From Turbatrix aceti (lineage: Eukaryota > Nematoda > Chromadorea > Rhabditida > Panagrolaimidae): 64,000 nt of DNA. The notes beneath the pieces were generated by a model. The model was not told where the DNA came from and did not search any database. It saw nothing but the letters and a program-made list of their open reading frames with translations. Positions 1 through 14,700 of this stretch are shown piece after piece. Both the position numbers and the translations under genes were made by a program. The stretch covers positions 7,511,246 to 7,575,245 of the forward strand of contig OZ017770.1 in the NCBI GenBank assembly GCA_963969345.1, read 5' to 3'. Positions within the stretch are counted from its first letter, which is position 1. Each line of letters begins with the position of its first letter.

Positions 1-1160
1 ATGCTAATTATGAAGACTCAAGTATAAAAACGAAACGAGATAAATTGTCATTGCCCTTCTGGTGCTCCTATTTCAAAAAATAAACGTGTGAAAAAGTACA
101 CGAGTGTGAATCTCTTCTCAAAGGGCACGCGAATTCCGAGCTCAATGTGTTGACAATTGGATGTATGCATTTATGTAAGTAACGAGCCAGTAACTAAGTC
201 ACGTCAGAAAAAAAAGTATTTGAGTTTTCGCTAAACATGGCATCCAGTGGGAATTGTTCCTCTTCTTTTTCTCAAGTCCGCAGTTTATTGCCATTTTTTT
301 GCTCAAGTACACAAACAATTGTGTCCGATTTACATCTATTTTCCAAAAACAGAAGTTGCTCGCCGGCTAATCTCCCGAGTCTTTTTTTTTGTGTATTTTT
401 AGCAGCAGCAAACGACTACCAAAATCGTCGCCATCAATCTAACTCACAGTAAATGCGTAGTGTGCATCGGCAAAGATAGACGATTTTTTCTGCAGGGGTC
501 CGCGCATCGTGTATCGTGTTGTCGACTGAAAACTAATTCAAACTCTGCCAATACAGAATCCGGAGCGACAATGGAATGTTTCTGGGACCGGTAAAAAAAA
601 GGCAGCACCGTCACTCAAAATCTGCGCGCTTCATATGCAATAACAGCGGGCAAGAAACACCAAACGCAAAAAAGGCGGGACTACACAACAAACGTTTTCA
701 AGCCGCGCGCCACCGACTAACCGGACTTCAAAAAGACTCGTCTTTAATTCTCAAAAAACACGCCGGAAGAAAGCCATCTAGCCGAGATAGAGTAAGTAGC
801 TCAAAAAAACGATAAAAGCAAAGCTGGAGGCGGCTGAGTAATTGAACGAAAGTTGTCAACGGCACTCAAATTCTCAAATAATGCTCCGTTGTGTGTCAAA
901 TATGCAACCGACAAGTGTAAGTGCAGTCACAGCGATGCATTTCGTTTCCCCTCAATATGGAATTATTTGACTAACTTAAAAATGAAAAATGAGAAGTGTA
1001 CAAAGTCACACGAGAGCGGCACGTGCGCACTCTGCATGTAGCCTCGCTCCATTGCCTTCGATGAGGAGAAAAAAAACAGAAGTCTTTATCAAAAGTCACC
1101 CAAATGACAAGACAAAACTGTGATTTACAGTCTAAGTACTGTCAAAAAGCAGCTAAAAAC
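1..1160. other. No gene recognised at left edge
   Basis: This 1.16 kb stretch is AT-rich with many A runs. It contains only short open frames without recognisable domains, including a lysine/arginine-rich frame of 79 codons at 576-815 that looks like chance. Part of it must be the 3' flank of the coupling factor 6 gene, which ends at 1161 on the minus strand. I see nothing else that can be supported. Confidence 0.5.
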
Positions 1161-1680
1161 CTAGTTGTTGCCAAGAATGGCTTGACGCTGGCGCTCAGCC
1201 TGGAGCTTCTGTTCGCGCTGAGCAAGGTATTCGGTCTCCCTGAAAGACAGCGATATGAAAAAAATAAAACCCTTGAGGGGAGAAATATAAAAACTCACTC
1301 CTTCTTAACTTGGGCAATCAGATCAGCGACGCTCTGGCTTTCCAAGCCGGCGGAAACCGAGCTCTCAACCTTGGGCTGTTCGAAGGAGACATCGAGCTTG
1401 GCAACGACTTCAGTGCTGGCGAGCCTGAATTTGTTGGCAAGGCGGTTGAGCTGTTCTTCGAGATTCTTCTTGAGCTCAGGCGACGTGTTGACGAGACCAC
1501 CGGCAGCTCTATAAATCCCGGGATCAGTAAATCAACAGGCCAGCGATAGACAACTCACGTTTGCTTGGCACCAAGTTCGCGGATCTGCTTGACGAAAAGG
1601 TCAGCAATCAGCTCGGACTGCTTCGATCGAGCAGCGGAAACGCTCAAAGCGCGGACCGGAGTGACAACCTGACGGAACAT
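1161..1680 (-). CDS. ATP5PF: ATP synthase-coupling factor 6, mitochondrial
   Basis: Peripheral-stalk subunit F6 of mitochondrial F1Fo ATP synthase, which helps hold F1 against Fo in the inner membrane. Three exons join in phase (1680-1559, 1508-1299, 1239-1161) and encode about 136 residues. The N-terminus MFRQVVTPVRALSVSAARSK is basic and hydroxylated like a matrix-targeting presequence. It is followed by the F6 core: DLFVKQIRELGAKQ, then GGLVNTSPELKKNLEEQL, then an acidic, proline-containing segment. The C-terminus adds a charged tail (YLAQREQKLQAERQRQ) beyond the usual vertebrate end, so the protein is somewhat long for the family. It is transcribed divergently from the Josephin gene, only 290 bp between start codons. 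The start is the Met that opens the presequence; an upstream in-frame extension exists but has no support. Confidence 0.85.
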
Positions 1681-1970
1681 GGCCTGAAACACGATTGATC
1701 TATCTGTGAGGATTAAACCCAGCGATAGCAAGCTTTTACGCTCGGTATATGCCACGAAGACACGCCGCAGATGTAAAGCAAAGAACCGAGCAGAATTGAG
1801 AAGCGAAAGCCAGCAAACGCATCAGTGATAACATGCGTATTCGTCAAGAAAAGTCGCAATCGTGCTCTTCAATTTTCGCTTTGAAACCTGTTAACCGCAC
1901 GCAGTCTCCTGCAGCCATTGATTCATCGTTGTTGTTTTCGCACAAGCAAAACATAGATCTGCTTATAATT
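1681..1970. promoter_or_regulatory. Divergent intergenic region, probable bidirectional promoter
   Basis: Only 290 bp separate the start codons of the coupling factor 6 gene (minus) and the Josephin gene (plus). Both promoters and both 5' UTRs must lie here or overlap the genes. I see no clear TATA box or other decisive element, so the promoter role is inferred from the geometry alone. Confidence 0.4.
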
Positions 1971-2767
1971 ATGAACGGTAGTCAGATCAACGGGTCCCCT
2001 GTATATCACGAAAAGCAGCAGAAACAACTGTGTCTCCTTCACGCATTAAACAATTTATTCCAACAAAAAGTCTTTACTAAATGTGATCTCGACGAAATAT
2101 GTCTATCGTTAGTTAATTTTTATTGTCTCAACTTTATGGATTGGATTTTATATGTTTTGTAGGCTAGATGAGCGGAAATGGTTTAATCGGCATCGATCAA
2201 TGTGTGGATTTGGCAACTACGACGTAAACGTACTAATGATGGCGATTGCGCGACAGGGATTGTCTCTCACGTGGTTTGACAACAGGCTGTGCGTTGTTTT
2301 TTTTTTTGCGTTGGCAGCAAAATTGGTTTGAATCGTATACTGATCATGGATAACGGCATGCTGAACTGTAGAGCCGCGTGTTTTTGAATATAAAAACAAA
2401 AATTATTGAACTTTTTTTTGGTGATTTTTATGATTTGTATTTCAGAAAATTTGAAAACATCAACGATGACCGGGTTGTTGGTTACATATTCAACAAACCT
2501 TCAGAAAATATTTTAAATTATTTTTTTGGTGGACGGCACTGGGTAATAATTGTTTTGTTTTTTTTATAAGAAAGATTTATTTTTGTTTTTCAGTTTGCTG
2601 TAAGAAAAACGGACAATGGGAAATACCTGAACTTCGATTCCAACTTTTCGCATCCAGTTGTCATTGATGATTTTGCGGAATTTGTTAACAATCACATTTC
2701 GCAGAACAACCAATTGTTTCTGGTTACTCAAAAGGAAGACAATGATTGCTGTCTGAAACGTTTTTGA
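1971..2767 (+). CDS. JOSD: Josephin-domain deubiquitinase (JOSD1/2-like)
   Basis: Cysteine protease of the Josephin family that cleaves ubiquitin chains. Four exons join in phase (1971-2107, 2163-2288, 2446-2542, 2594-2767) to give 177 residues, the size of the stand-alone JOSD1/JOSD2 proteins rather than the longer ataxin-3. The catalytic triad is visible: Cys21 in YHEKQQKQLCLLHALNNL, His119 in GGRHWFAV, and Asp135 in LNFDSNF. The middle block CGFGNYDVNVLMMAI matches the conserved GNYDVNV region of JOSD proteins. No ubiquitin-interacting motif or polyglutamine tract follows the domain. A polyadenylation signal AATAAA lies at 2829-2834. Membership of the family is clear from the sequence; preferred substrates are unknown. 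Confidence 0.9.
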
Positions 2768-3183
2768 CATTCTTGATTTCTTCTATCCCCGGGTTTTTGT
2801 AATTTTATATATATCCTTGAAAGAGAAAAATAAATTTGTTCGTATTTGTTCAATGAACTGCATTATCACAAATTTAATTTTACAGAATTTTTTTTCACGA
2901 ACTATCACGCGTCACATTTTATGGGAAATTTCAACAATTTGTGCCTTGCTTAGAAAAAAATTTTCCGGAAAGACTTTAAGTGCAACATCCGTAAAATATC
3001 TCTGCTCCAGTTTGGGCGTTTGCATTTATTGTCCGTCTATCCCAATAAAAAAACTGATAATGCGTTGCAGACCCGCAGTGATTGTGATAAAGAAAAACTC
3101 AGTGTCCCCAACTATCCCCATTTGGCTTGACGGAATAGGCAGGTGCACGGTGGTGCCGGAGCTAATATTGGTAGTCTTCCATC

Positions 3184-6100
3184 ATGAAAAAATATGGTTT
3201 GATTTTTATTGTTACCTTGTGGACTAGCTGTGTTATTTGTAATTTTTTATAGGAAGTACCTCTGATCCGGAGGAAAACAGCGTCAATGCAGCAAAGCCGG
3301 TTGCCGCAACAACATGGGGCCAAATGTTCGTAGCATGGCCTAAAATTACGTTTTGCATTGTTGGTAACGAATTCTGCGAACGGTTTTCGTACTACGGAAT
3401 GAGAAGTTAGTCCTTTTAATGTCTTAAATTTGAAGCTAAAAAAAATTACATGTAATAATGCTTTTTGCGATTTTTGGAGACTTTTTTGGCAGCGGTCTGC
3501 GCCTTATCAATAAGTGAAAATGCACTAGAAAGCCGATTATCTATCACCGATGCTTGTTAAGACCGAGAGTGACTAGACAAATTGATAATACACTGTCCTG
3601 GAGAAGTAATTGCATGCATACCTTAGCTTTCAGCGGTCTTAACGTTGTATCTACTCAACATCCTGAAGTTCAGTGATGGCGTTTCGACGGTATTTTTTAA
3701 TGGATTCACCGTGTTGTGTTATCTCACTCCTCTCCTTGGATCCATTATCGCTGATGGATACATAGGAAAGTTTAAGTAAGTGATCAGACAGGCGTTCGTT
3801 TGTTTTGCAAATACTTAATCAAAAAAAATTTTAAGGACAATTTTTTTTGTATCCATACTCTACGCTGCTGGTCAAATCGTACTCGCTATTTCATCCATCA
3901 ATGCACCTGGCACATCCGTACATCCATACCTTGATCTGGCGGGCCTGTTGATCATCGCATTCGGCACAGGAGGCATCAAGCCATGCGTTGCGTCTTTCGG
4001 TGGCGATCAGTTTCCAGCTCACGAAGAAAGGATGCTTTCGCTTTTCTTCTCGGTCTTCTACTTTTCGATCAATGCCGGATCCATGATTTCGACCTTCATT
4101 TCACCTATCTTCCGTTCTCAAGCGTGTCTGGGACAGGATAGTTGCTATCCCATGGCTTTCGGTATTCCGGCTATTCTCATGATTGTTGCCACTGCTGTTT
4201 TCATGCTTGGCAGCTTTTGGTACAAAAAGCCACCCCCGAAGGAAAACATCTTTGGCGAAGTCTTTCGGCTTATCGTGGTACGTTTTTTTGTATGCCATAT
4301 GCAAACTTTGAAAAGGCAATTTCTAATGAGTGCGTGCTTCATTTTGACCCCGATAATCTGTTGTGTACAAAATTTTGGAATGTGTTTTGGCAAGGAATTG
4401 CTGACGTGCACTACAATACAAACTACAAAAATTCAATTGTATTATAATCTTTAGAGAGCTATTCGGAACAAAGGTCGCGATGAACCACGTGAACACTGGC
4501 TACAACATTACCTCTACGACCACGAATGCTCCAACGATCCAAAGTGCCTGGAACTTCAACAAACTAAAAGAAATCCTAACGTGTGCCAAAAAAGACAATT
4601 TGTCGACGATGTCCGATCCCTGTTTCGAGTCATCATCATGTTTTTGCCTGTTCCCGTTTTCTGGGCTCTTTACGATCAACAGGGCTCTGTCTGGCTCATC
4701 CAGGGTATCCAAATGGATTGCAAGCTCTGGGGCGATACTCTTCTGCTTCCCGATCAAATGCAGACACTCAATGCGGTTCTCATTTTGTTGTTTATTCCTC
4801 TCTTCCAAGTTATTATCTACCCGGTGTTATCCAAATGCTTCACTTTAACGTAATTTTTGATAGTTTTTTTTTAAATTTTTGATTGAACATATTTTAGTCC
4901 TCTGCGAAAAATGGTCGGCGGTGGTCTCCTCGCTGCTCTCGCTTTCGTTGTTTCCGGTCTTGTGCAGCTGAAAATTAACGTTCGTAAAATTTTTAATATG
5001 CATTTTTTGACGCATTCTTATTTTAGCAAACACTTTTTGATAACCCTCCGGTGGGACAAACTTACGTCGCTGTCACAAACACTCTACCTTTTTGCAATCT
5101 TAATATCAAGACCAATCATGACGACACATGGAAACACTTGGAACCACTACAATCTCTACAGTACACGCATGATGATTTTAGCCTCTTCAAGGTCCCCAGC
5201 GGAGATACAACATTTAGTTTTACGTCCAACTGCACTGGCACTAATCTCCCAGTTACCAGTTACACCACAAGCTTTGACGACAAAAATGTTTACAGCGTCG
5301 TTGTGACGAAGCTTGGAGCTTTCACAGCGAAGCTAGATACCGATAAACCGACACAGGGTACTGGAGAATTCAGCATATCAATCAACCTGGCGCTCAACGA
5401 TGTCAATTACCTGAGCCATCTGGCGCTGTGTCGCGTTGGGGGAGACGGTACATCGGCGGAGTATCCTTGCAACCCGCAAGCTGCTTCCGACTTTTACTAC
5501 TACGAAGTCAACTACAACGACGGCCGGGACGACGATGTGGATTCGTTTACCAAATACACGATCAATGATAACGCAGTCAGTGGAACTGAGCAATTTGCTA
5601 CAGTTTACACTTTCAAGCCCGTCAAACCAGGATCGTAAGTTCTACAACGATGAGCATTGGGTAAAAAATATTTTTTTTTCTAGGTGGGGCATTTTCTACA
5701 TGCAAAACATGGCCAAAACCATCGGACGTCAGACGCTCTCCAAGGAAGAAGTCAGCGTGGTCCCTACAAATTTGACCATTGAAATCAAGAATCAGGGTGG
5801 CGTCTATGCCGCTATCTTAACCGGTAACTACGCGTCTCCAGAAATGACCATCAATCACATTGTTCCGGACAACGTTTTGTCTATTCTCTGGCAAGTTCCA
5901 CAGTTTGTCATCATCACAGCTGCTGAGATTCTCTTTTCCATCACTGGCTACGAATTTGCCTACTCGCAGGCAGCCCCGTCTATGAAGGCGCTGGTTCAGG
6001 CGCTCTGGCTGCTGACAACCGCTATCGGCGATGCTATCATTGTGGCCATCGCTGCCGCAAAGCTTTTCAGCAACATGGCAACACAGGCATTTGTCTACGC

Positions 6101-6335
6101 GGCATTTATGACGGTCGTCATTGGCATCTTTGCACTGATGGCTATCTTCTACTACGAGTACAAGTATTACACCGGAAGCGGGGATGAAGAGGAAGAAGAA
6201 CTCCTCGAAAAAAGGACCATGTCTCTCACCCAACCAAAAGACGGTATTCCTACTCGACGGCATTCTACCCTTGTACACCGAAAACCTTCTGACTCCGAAG
6301 GGTACAATAACGCAACTTTTACGGAACGCTTTTGA
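3184..6335 (+). CDS. pept: Proton-coupled oligopeptide transporter (PTR2/SLC15, PEPT-like)
   Basis: Plasma-membrane symporter expected to take up di- and tripeptides with protons. Eight exons join in phase (3184-3196, 3253-3405, 3634-3775, 3836-4277, 4455-4849, 4898-4979, 5027-5634, 5684-6335), encoding about 828 residues, the usual size for animal PEPT1/2. The proton-coupling motif ExxERFxYYG is present (NEFCERFSYYG), as are the family signatures GTGGIKPCVASFGGDQF and FYFSINAGSMIS. A large soluble insert, which corresponds to the extracellular loop between TM9 and TM10, occupies most of the 5027-5634 exon. The C-terminus is acidic (a DEEEEE run) and cytoplasmic. The first coding exon is only 13 nt (Met-Lys-Lys-Tyr plus one base). 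It was chosen because its GT donor and phase fit; the alternative is the Met at 3324, which would lose the N-terminus. AATAAA is at 6378-6383. Confidence 0.9.
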
Positions 6336-6771
6336 GTATTTTTGAGTTGTTCTTGTTTCAATTGAAGGTTAAAAAGTAATAAAACTGCTTGTTTAAAAAA
6401 AACGTGCCCGACTCTTGTCTGGCCACGAACTGAAATTGACAGTGTTTATAATTTCGCTTTTTTTGTTTGAGAAAAAAAAGTAGTCAATTAGCTGAGAATA
6501 TGATGAATATTTTCTGTTTGCAAACACAAAGGATATCCTTGCAAAAAATCTTTGTGGTAAAATTCCTGACTTGAGCTTTCAAGCTTTCGAGTACATTTCC
6601 GTTCCGAACAAGCGTGCGTTCCTTGTTCGCTTTGACGTCATGGAGTTTCCAGATTTATAAATGTTGTTCCTTATTAAGGAGATCCTAATTTTCATTTTAC
6701 GCTTTTATTCTCAAAAACAAAAAACCAATTGAACATGTTACAAATATACGACGCAAGAAGAGGGAGTCAAA

Positions 6772-7879
6772 TTAACGGCTTGCTCCCAGTGGAGGCGGTT
6801 TGAGAAATCCTTCTTCGCATTCATGGACTCCGGGTGGGAAGCATTCATCGCTCAACCGACTCTCGCTGCTGGGTGATGTCGATCGTGAGGGTTGGGGGTT
6901 CTCGTTTCCCGAGTCGACACTTGTTTTCTTGCGTCTGCTACTCGAATTTGAACCAGTAGAAAAGCTGTTACTCGTTCTTCGGAGACGACGCATCTCTCCG
7001 TAAAATCCATTGCGAACTGCCGTAAAGACCTGCAAAAAACATTCGAATTAGTGTCATACTCACACAAAAAAGCCTTGGCAGATGATATTTAGTTTGCTTT
7101 TTAGCTTACCATTGTGATAAACTGGGAAAAAGCACTTAGCGTCTGGTGAGCGGGATGAACGGCGTTATCCAGAAAAGCGCATTCCTTGATGGTTGCATCT
7201 GCGAGATTTGAAAAGAAATCGGCTTTGAATCCAATGGAGCGATACTGAACAAGTCTTTCGCCAAATTCTTCCGCAATGCGTCCCGTCTCATCCGGAAAAT
7301 CAACATTGGCAACGGTCTTTTTTAGCAGCACTTTGATGTTTTCCTCGAGCTCATCACGCATTTCATTTGTCAGCGTGACGTAAAATTTACCGAAGTCCAC
7401 CCTCGACTCCGCTGTTCGCTTGACAATCTTCTTGCCCAACACTTCATGGGGATTCAGAAAACACGCTTGAATGAGTTGTCGGTAGCGTATGTTAATGGGA
7501 TGCTTTTCCCGGATGCTGTTGCTTCTATTGCTTGCCGAACTCGCCTTGCGATTAACAGTAGGCCGGTCTACTTGTAATCGGTCACCCGGACTTGCTAAAA
7601 TACCAGAGCGATTAGCAAATTGTGGTACGCAATGCAACGCAAGTCCAACAACAAACCGCTATCAAAGAATTCATTCTCGCTGCTTTGTGACGTTCCTACG
7701 CGAATAATAGGTGGCTGCACGACGCGGCCAATATTCATGGATGCACTCCGCTGAGGCATCTCATTTCTGTTGGCGCAATTGTTACGTTTGTCTTTCTTGA
7801 CCTTTTCTCCGGATTGTTGTGGACAATCTTTAGCCTTGGTCAGCCTGGATTTTGGCTGCTTGGATACTTCGCTTCCCAT
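6772..7879 (-). CDS. N-myristoylated globin-like protein
   Basis: Three exons join in phase (7879-7657, 7594-7110, 7029-6772), giving 321 residues. The protein opens with MGSEVSKQPK, a textbook N-myristoylation signal (Gly2, Ser6), so membrane anchoring is likely. Residues about 110-260 resemble the divergent nematode globins: an A-helix-like CFLNPHEVLGKKIVKRTAES, then FGERLVQYRSIGFKADFF, then FLDNAVHPAHQTLSAFSQF and VRNGFYGEMRRLRR. In related worm globins the third block carries the heme-binding proximal histidine (F8); here the apparent equivalent is Leu189. The C-terminal 60 residues are Ser/Arg/Pro-rich and disordered. A TTTTTTTAG acceptor sits two bases before the ATG, consistent with trans-splicing or a 5' UTR intron. 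The globin call rests on remembered family patterns, not an alignment. Confidence 0.65.
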
Positions 7880-9930
7880 GGCTAAAAAAATGTGGTACGT
7901 CTTTAAAAAAGCAAGTGTCAACAACAGGCAACGAGAAATTATGGTACCTGTGTCACGCAGACAAGACCAATGTCGCGGAAGACACGTACTACATAATTGT
8001 GAGATATATGCATATAGCCAACTTATAAAGGAGGTACGGCAGAAGAATGATACAAAGGAGAGAACGCTCTTTGAAACCCAGCAATTGAGAATCAATGCCA
8101 TACGACATAACAAATGAAAAATTGGTGTCACAACATGACTTGAGGGAGAAATTAATAGCTACGACGCGAATCAAAAACACGGGATTCATAAAATAAATTG
8201 GAACGCCTGTCGATTACGTTCAAGCGTGTTTCCCGCTTGAATGACGTTCGCAAATGAAAGTAATGAAGCTGCCTCTTTGAATAAGGGCAAATCAAAAGCA
8301 AGAGGCCTTAATCAGGGACTTTAGGAAATAGGCAGTTTCATTTGCAACTTTGGCACAAAATGAAAGAGCAAACTGGCAGACATTGTAACAGAAAAAGGAT
8401 GGAAGTAAATAAAGCGAGTTTTTTTTGGGTTTGCGTCATCTTCCGCCAAGAGCATTCCTTTTTTTGGAAGAAAAATGCGGCGCTCAACTGCCAAAAAGCA
8501 TCACAGTGATCACATTTGCGTCACTGGGATGGCATTAAATGCGTGCGGGCATTTCAATTGTGAATGCAAGACAAATTGGCGCTAAACCGTTAGGACCCGG
8601 AGAATAGACTAATGTCAAACAACTGGACGACCCAGAAAAATGATATTATTAGCCCTCATCTGATAGCTCAAGACTCTGTCTTCCGCCTTTATGCAAAAAA
8701 TAAACTACTGCGCTGCCTGCCTTGCGGAAATGCGGTTCACGGTTTCCAAACAAAAGCGGAAAAAAGACAAACAACCAAGCAAGTCAGAAATACCATTGTT
8801 ACGCTGCAAAATGCCGGAAGGCATTTACTTCATGTGACCCAGACTCGCGGTGCAATCTCTATCTTAGGTACGGTTGGTGTGCCACGTCCACGGCACGCTC
8901 TGTCGTCTATGAGGTGTGGCGTCATGGCTGTCCCTCTGCAGGGCGTGAAAGTACGACCAACCGAGGCCAGGCCTTTCGGGATTAAAAAATATTAGTAACT
9001 CTTCACAGATTTACACAAAGCCCACGGATAATACACCTTTTTTGCAAAGCCAACCCTTTGGTGCCGTGAGTTTTAACCATATGACCCTTGTGTGCATGAC
9101 ACAAAACCGTGTCATTGTGGATTGGCGTCACAGCCTTGGTCTTATCCACGCTCGCTGTAACAAGTCATTAAGTCGGAGGGAAAGAAGAATTTTCGGGTTC
9201 ACTTTAAAAGAACAAAAACAGCATTAGTCGTCGCAAAATTAGAAAAGAATGGCTGGTACAAAAAAATTGTTGGTCAAGTGCCGTTCTTTTGGCCCCAGAC
9301 TTTTGTGACGTAAGAATGTAATTTTAGGAAGCAAATTACTTTAAAAGAAGAGTTTTTAAAATGGACTTATCCCATGGCGTTCAACTTTTTGTTGAGAGGC
9401 ATGTTTTTGAGACATCTTCAACTTCTAAACGCATTACTAGGCCATCTGTCGGGAAAAGACTCAGTCTGGTCAAAATGAGGGCAAAGTAGTTTTCCAGCTG
9501 TGCCCTGTGTCATCTGACAAACAAGTGATTTTAAACTGATCTTTGTAAACCTAAACTTATATTTTCCGGGTGGGTTACTTACGCATGCCGCCGGTTTAGA
9601 GATTCCACGACAAGACAGCTGGTGTTTTCGACTAGGACCCCCTGTCGCAGACCTATGCTGGACGTCGACATTGTAACAAAATAGCAAAGCGGCAACTGAT
9701 TGGTCATTTTGTGACTGACTTTTATAAGGTATAAAATTAATTGTCAGCACATTACTGCCGGAGCCATAGAGCGTAAACAACAACACTTGCAAAGTTTTCT
9801 TCAGGTCGAAGCGACGTCCATGAAAAACACGCAACACAGTAAGCTTACTATTATGTAGTAGGCGTTCTCAAGATACAGATGTATTATGGGGACAAAAAAG
9901 GCAAGGTTCGTGTACAACGATAAAATAAAT

Positions 9931-9961
9931 AAAAAAAATGACAGTTTAATGTCATTTTTTT
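9931..9961. repeat. Perfect inverted repeat, about 12-bp arms
   Basis: A run of A followed by TGACA is mirrored by TGTCA followed by a run of T around a six-base GTTTAA centre. The arms are about 12 bp and perfect. It could form a small hairpin, but no terminal repeats or target duplication were seen around it. Confidence 0.6.
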
Positions 9962-10839
9962 CATTATGTCAAAAAGTGGAAAATGGCATTCACATACGCC
10001 AAAAATGCCAAAATTTCTTAAATGGAATACATTTGCACGACTGAACAAACATCCGATTTATCAGCATGTTAAGCTTCTTCTAATCCAAAGCCATCCACCC
10101 CATCGAAGACAAATGGCGAGTGATTTTCGAATTAGTGGAACGATTTGGTTACAAAGCAAACCACCGTTGTTGCTGCAAGTGAACAAATCATCGAGAACAC
10201 TTTTTTGAGTTGTACGCCTTCTGAACACCCTCTATATTTAGACAAAAAGGAAGACGTAATTACCTACCTGCGTAAGCATCGTGCAAGCAGTTAAATATTT
10301 CTCAAAAGAAAAAAAAAACACAACTAATGCCAAAGAAAGAAAGGAAAAGATTATACTGGTAGATTGAATCTATTTTCGTGTTACTGTCTTGTGATAAACA
10401 CTCAGGAACACTTGAACACAAAGGCAAAAATAGCGACAACACAAATTTAGACCCGGCCCACCCTCGTCGGTATCAGGAATGTGTGAGATAGGGGTAAACA
10501 ATGTTGTAATGAGTTTTTGAATTATTGAAAATCGCCTGTTTATATTTCTGATGTACATATGGTGAACAGCTTTATGGAAAACACTTTGTGACAAGTGTTT
10601 TGTTGATCCAAAACATTATACTCGATTTATGAGACATGATTTATTATTTTGGCGTAAATAAAGCTTGGATGACACTGATCGATAGCCGCTTACCACTTCC
10701 TAAAAATGTGATTAATTACGTTCAATCCGAAATAGAGTAAATTTATACTATCATTTTGTGTTTATTTAAGATATAATATAAACAGGAAGTGTGCCTCCTA
10801 ACATCTGGTCTAATGATAACTAACCACTGAGTAATGGTG

Positions 10840-10862
10840 AAATAAATAAATAAATAAATAAA
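10840..10862. repeat. (AAAT)n microsatellite
   Basis: About five and a half uninterrupted AAAT units. Confidence 0.85.
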
Positions 10863-12805
10863 CAGGAAGCAAAATATCAAAAGAATAAAGCGGGGTACTA
10901 GAGCCCTTGCGGTCAGAAGCAAAAATAAATATTTAATATTTAGTAGCTGCCGCAACTCACTTAAACCGCCCGCACAACTTTTTCAAACTTGTGAAGTCAG
11001 ACCAAAAACAAAATTTCCTATCCTAATTGTGTTATTACTTTGGTTCCACCACAGTAACGACAATGGCACTATCACAAATGCTACTGGCGTCATTCCGTGA
11101 TTATTTTATTAAAACTAATTTATTTTCTTTAGAAGCAAAAAAAATTATGTGCAGGCGGCCATGTAAGATTCTCGCTAACATGAAAACAACACTATAATTA
11201 GCCCATAAGCCTTTGAACTAATTCGAATTAAATAATATCTATTGCGCAAGGTGGGAATCTTCCACAACCTGATTGACGTCATAAAAAATTTGTAATCTAA
11301 CTTTAGCCGGCACGTACTTTATTTTAAGGTCCGTATTTCATATAATGTGATTATCGTATTTATTTTATTTGTAAAAGGGTACAAAAAACCCATTAGGAAT
11401 GAAAAACGAGATAAAGCTTGTTTTTCTTTCCGTCGTCATAAAAAAACGCATTTCAGTCCCATTGTAAATCACGTCTGAAGAAATTATTAAAATGTGTTGT
11501 CGTTTAACCTTGGAATGGCAACAACATTTGTAGGTGGCACGTCTTTTTTATACTTTTGTACAAAAACAAGTAAAAAACAACAGTCGAGCTACCTGCAATC
11601 CAGTGCGTCATAATTACTCCAAATCTTGCAAAAAATATATCTATCCATTATACATAGTCAATTTGACATATGCAACAAACAACAAAAAGAGAAGGAACGC
11701 CGAGGATAGCCGCTACTCGCCAGTTGTCTCAGTTAGGGAGGGGTGCACCACGGTGCACCAACGACTCGAAAGAGGAGCAAAGCAAATGGAGTAAGAAATT
11801 GTCATTTTGGTACATGTGGTAGAATTTTGCGAGTAGCTGCAGCGCATCACCACTATTGCACATTTATTCACCGTTGGTTACCACACGTACCAGTTCAGCA
11901 CAATTCTTTGCGATCGGTAATGGATGCGCTGAGCAGAGCGGAGAAATGTGCATATAAGTAGTTTGCCTCGCATCTTTTTATTTTATTGCGCGCTTCAACA
12001 ATTGTTTTTAGATACTGGCAGGAATCAAAATTGTACGGTTTGTGAAGATGCAATTTATGCTCATGCTTAGTCAATTTTTTGTGACAGCTTTTTGGCAATT
12101 TAAAAGCCGTGTCAATTTTAAAAAAATTTCTACTTTTACCCAGAATTTTCAAAAAAAAAGTTGTTAAAAACGGATTATTTGTTCATAAAAGGTCTTAAGA
12201 AAAATTATGACAAGCTTAAGAACGATAATGCCAAAGCAGGAACATCATAAAACATAATTCATCTGGGTAAATTTTTTTTTGTTAGTTTTTTAACCTTGTT
12301 TCGCTTTTAAAAACCGTGTTTACTATCAGTGTTTCGCTGACCTTGACTTTCTTACTCTGAAAATAACCGGGACTGTCGAGATTTAATAATTAACAAAATG
12401 AAATAAATAAATGAATTTTTTTAGAAAAAAACACTTTTTTGACGCAAAATTGTTGGTTTTGTTGAAAAAAATTCATTGAGGTAAAAAGTATGCTATTTTT
12501 TTATGCGTACTTTAACAAATTTTTGGTATACTCATTTTGACATTTAGCCAATGAAAGTCAGAGTCGAAACAGTTAATGTTTTCGATTCTCGACTCAAAAA
12601 ATAAAACCAGAGTCATTTGTCAATTTTTTTTACCGGAACACTGATTGTTATACTTTTACATACATTTTCCAACTCATCATAGTCCAACAAAGTTCACCTT
12701 TGCATTTATCACCCTTAATTGCAATACAATATGCTATTCAATTTTCAACAAAATAGTAGCTGTTATGAGTTACTTACATGCTACGTTTTCATCTGTGAGG
12801 GTTAA

Positions 12806-14700
<1,895 letters not shown>

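Larger units (their letters stand above)
7880..12805. other. 4.9 kb gene-poor region
   Basis: No open frame here has a recognisable domain or a convincing exon chain; all are short and AT-rich. The region lies upstream of the globin-like gene and downstream of the cytidylyltransferase gene (both minus), so it may hold the globin gene's promoter and 5' UTR exons. A short palindrome (9931-9961) and an AAAT microsatellite (10840-10862) are the only structured elements I noticed. Confidence 0.5.

Noticed and set aside
576..815. 79-codon Lys/Arg-rich frame
   Set aside because: No domain, no splice context; the A-rich sequence naturally yields Lys codons.
8612..8995. 127-codon frame in the gene-poor region
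   Set aside because: No recognisable motif, and a second open frame overlaps it on the same strand; looks like chance.
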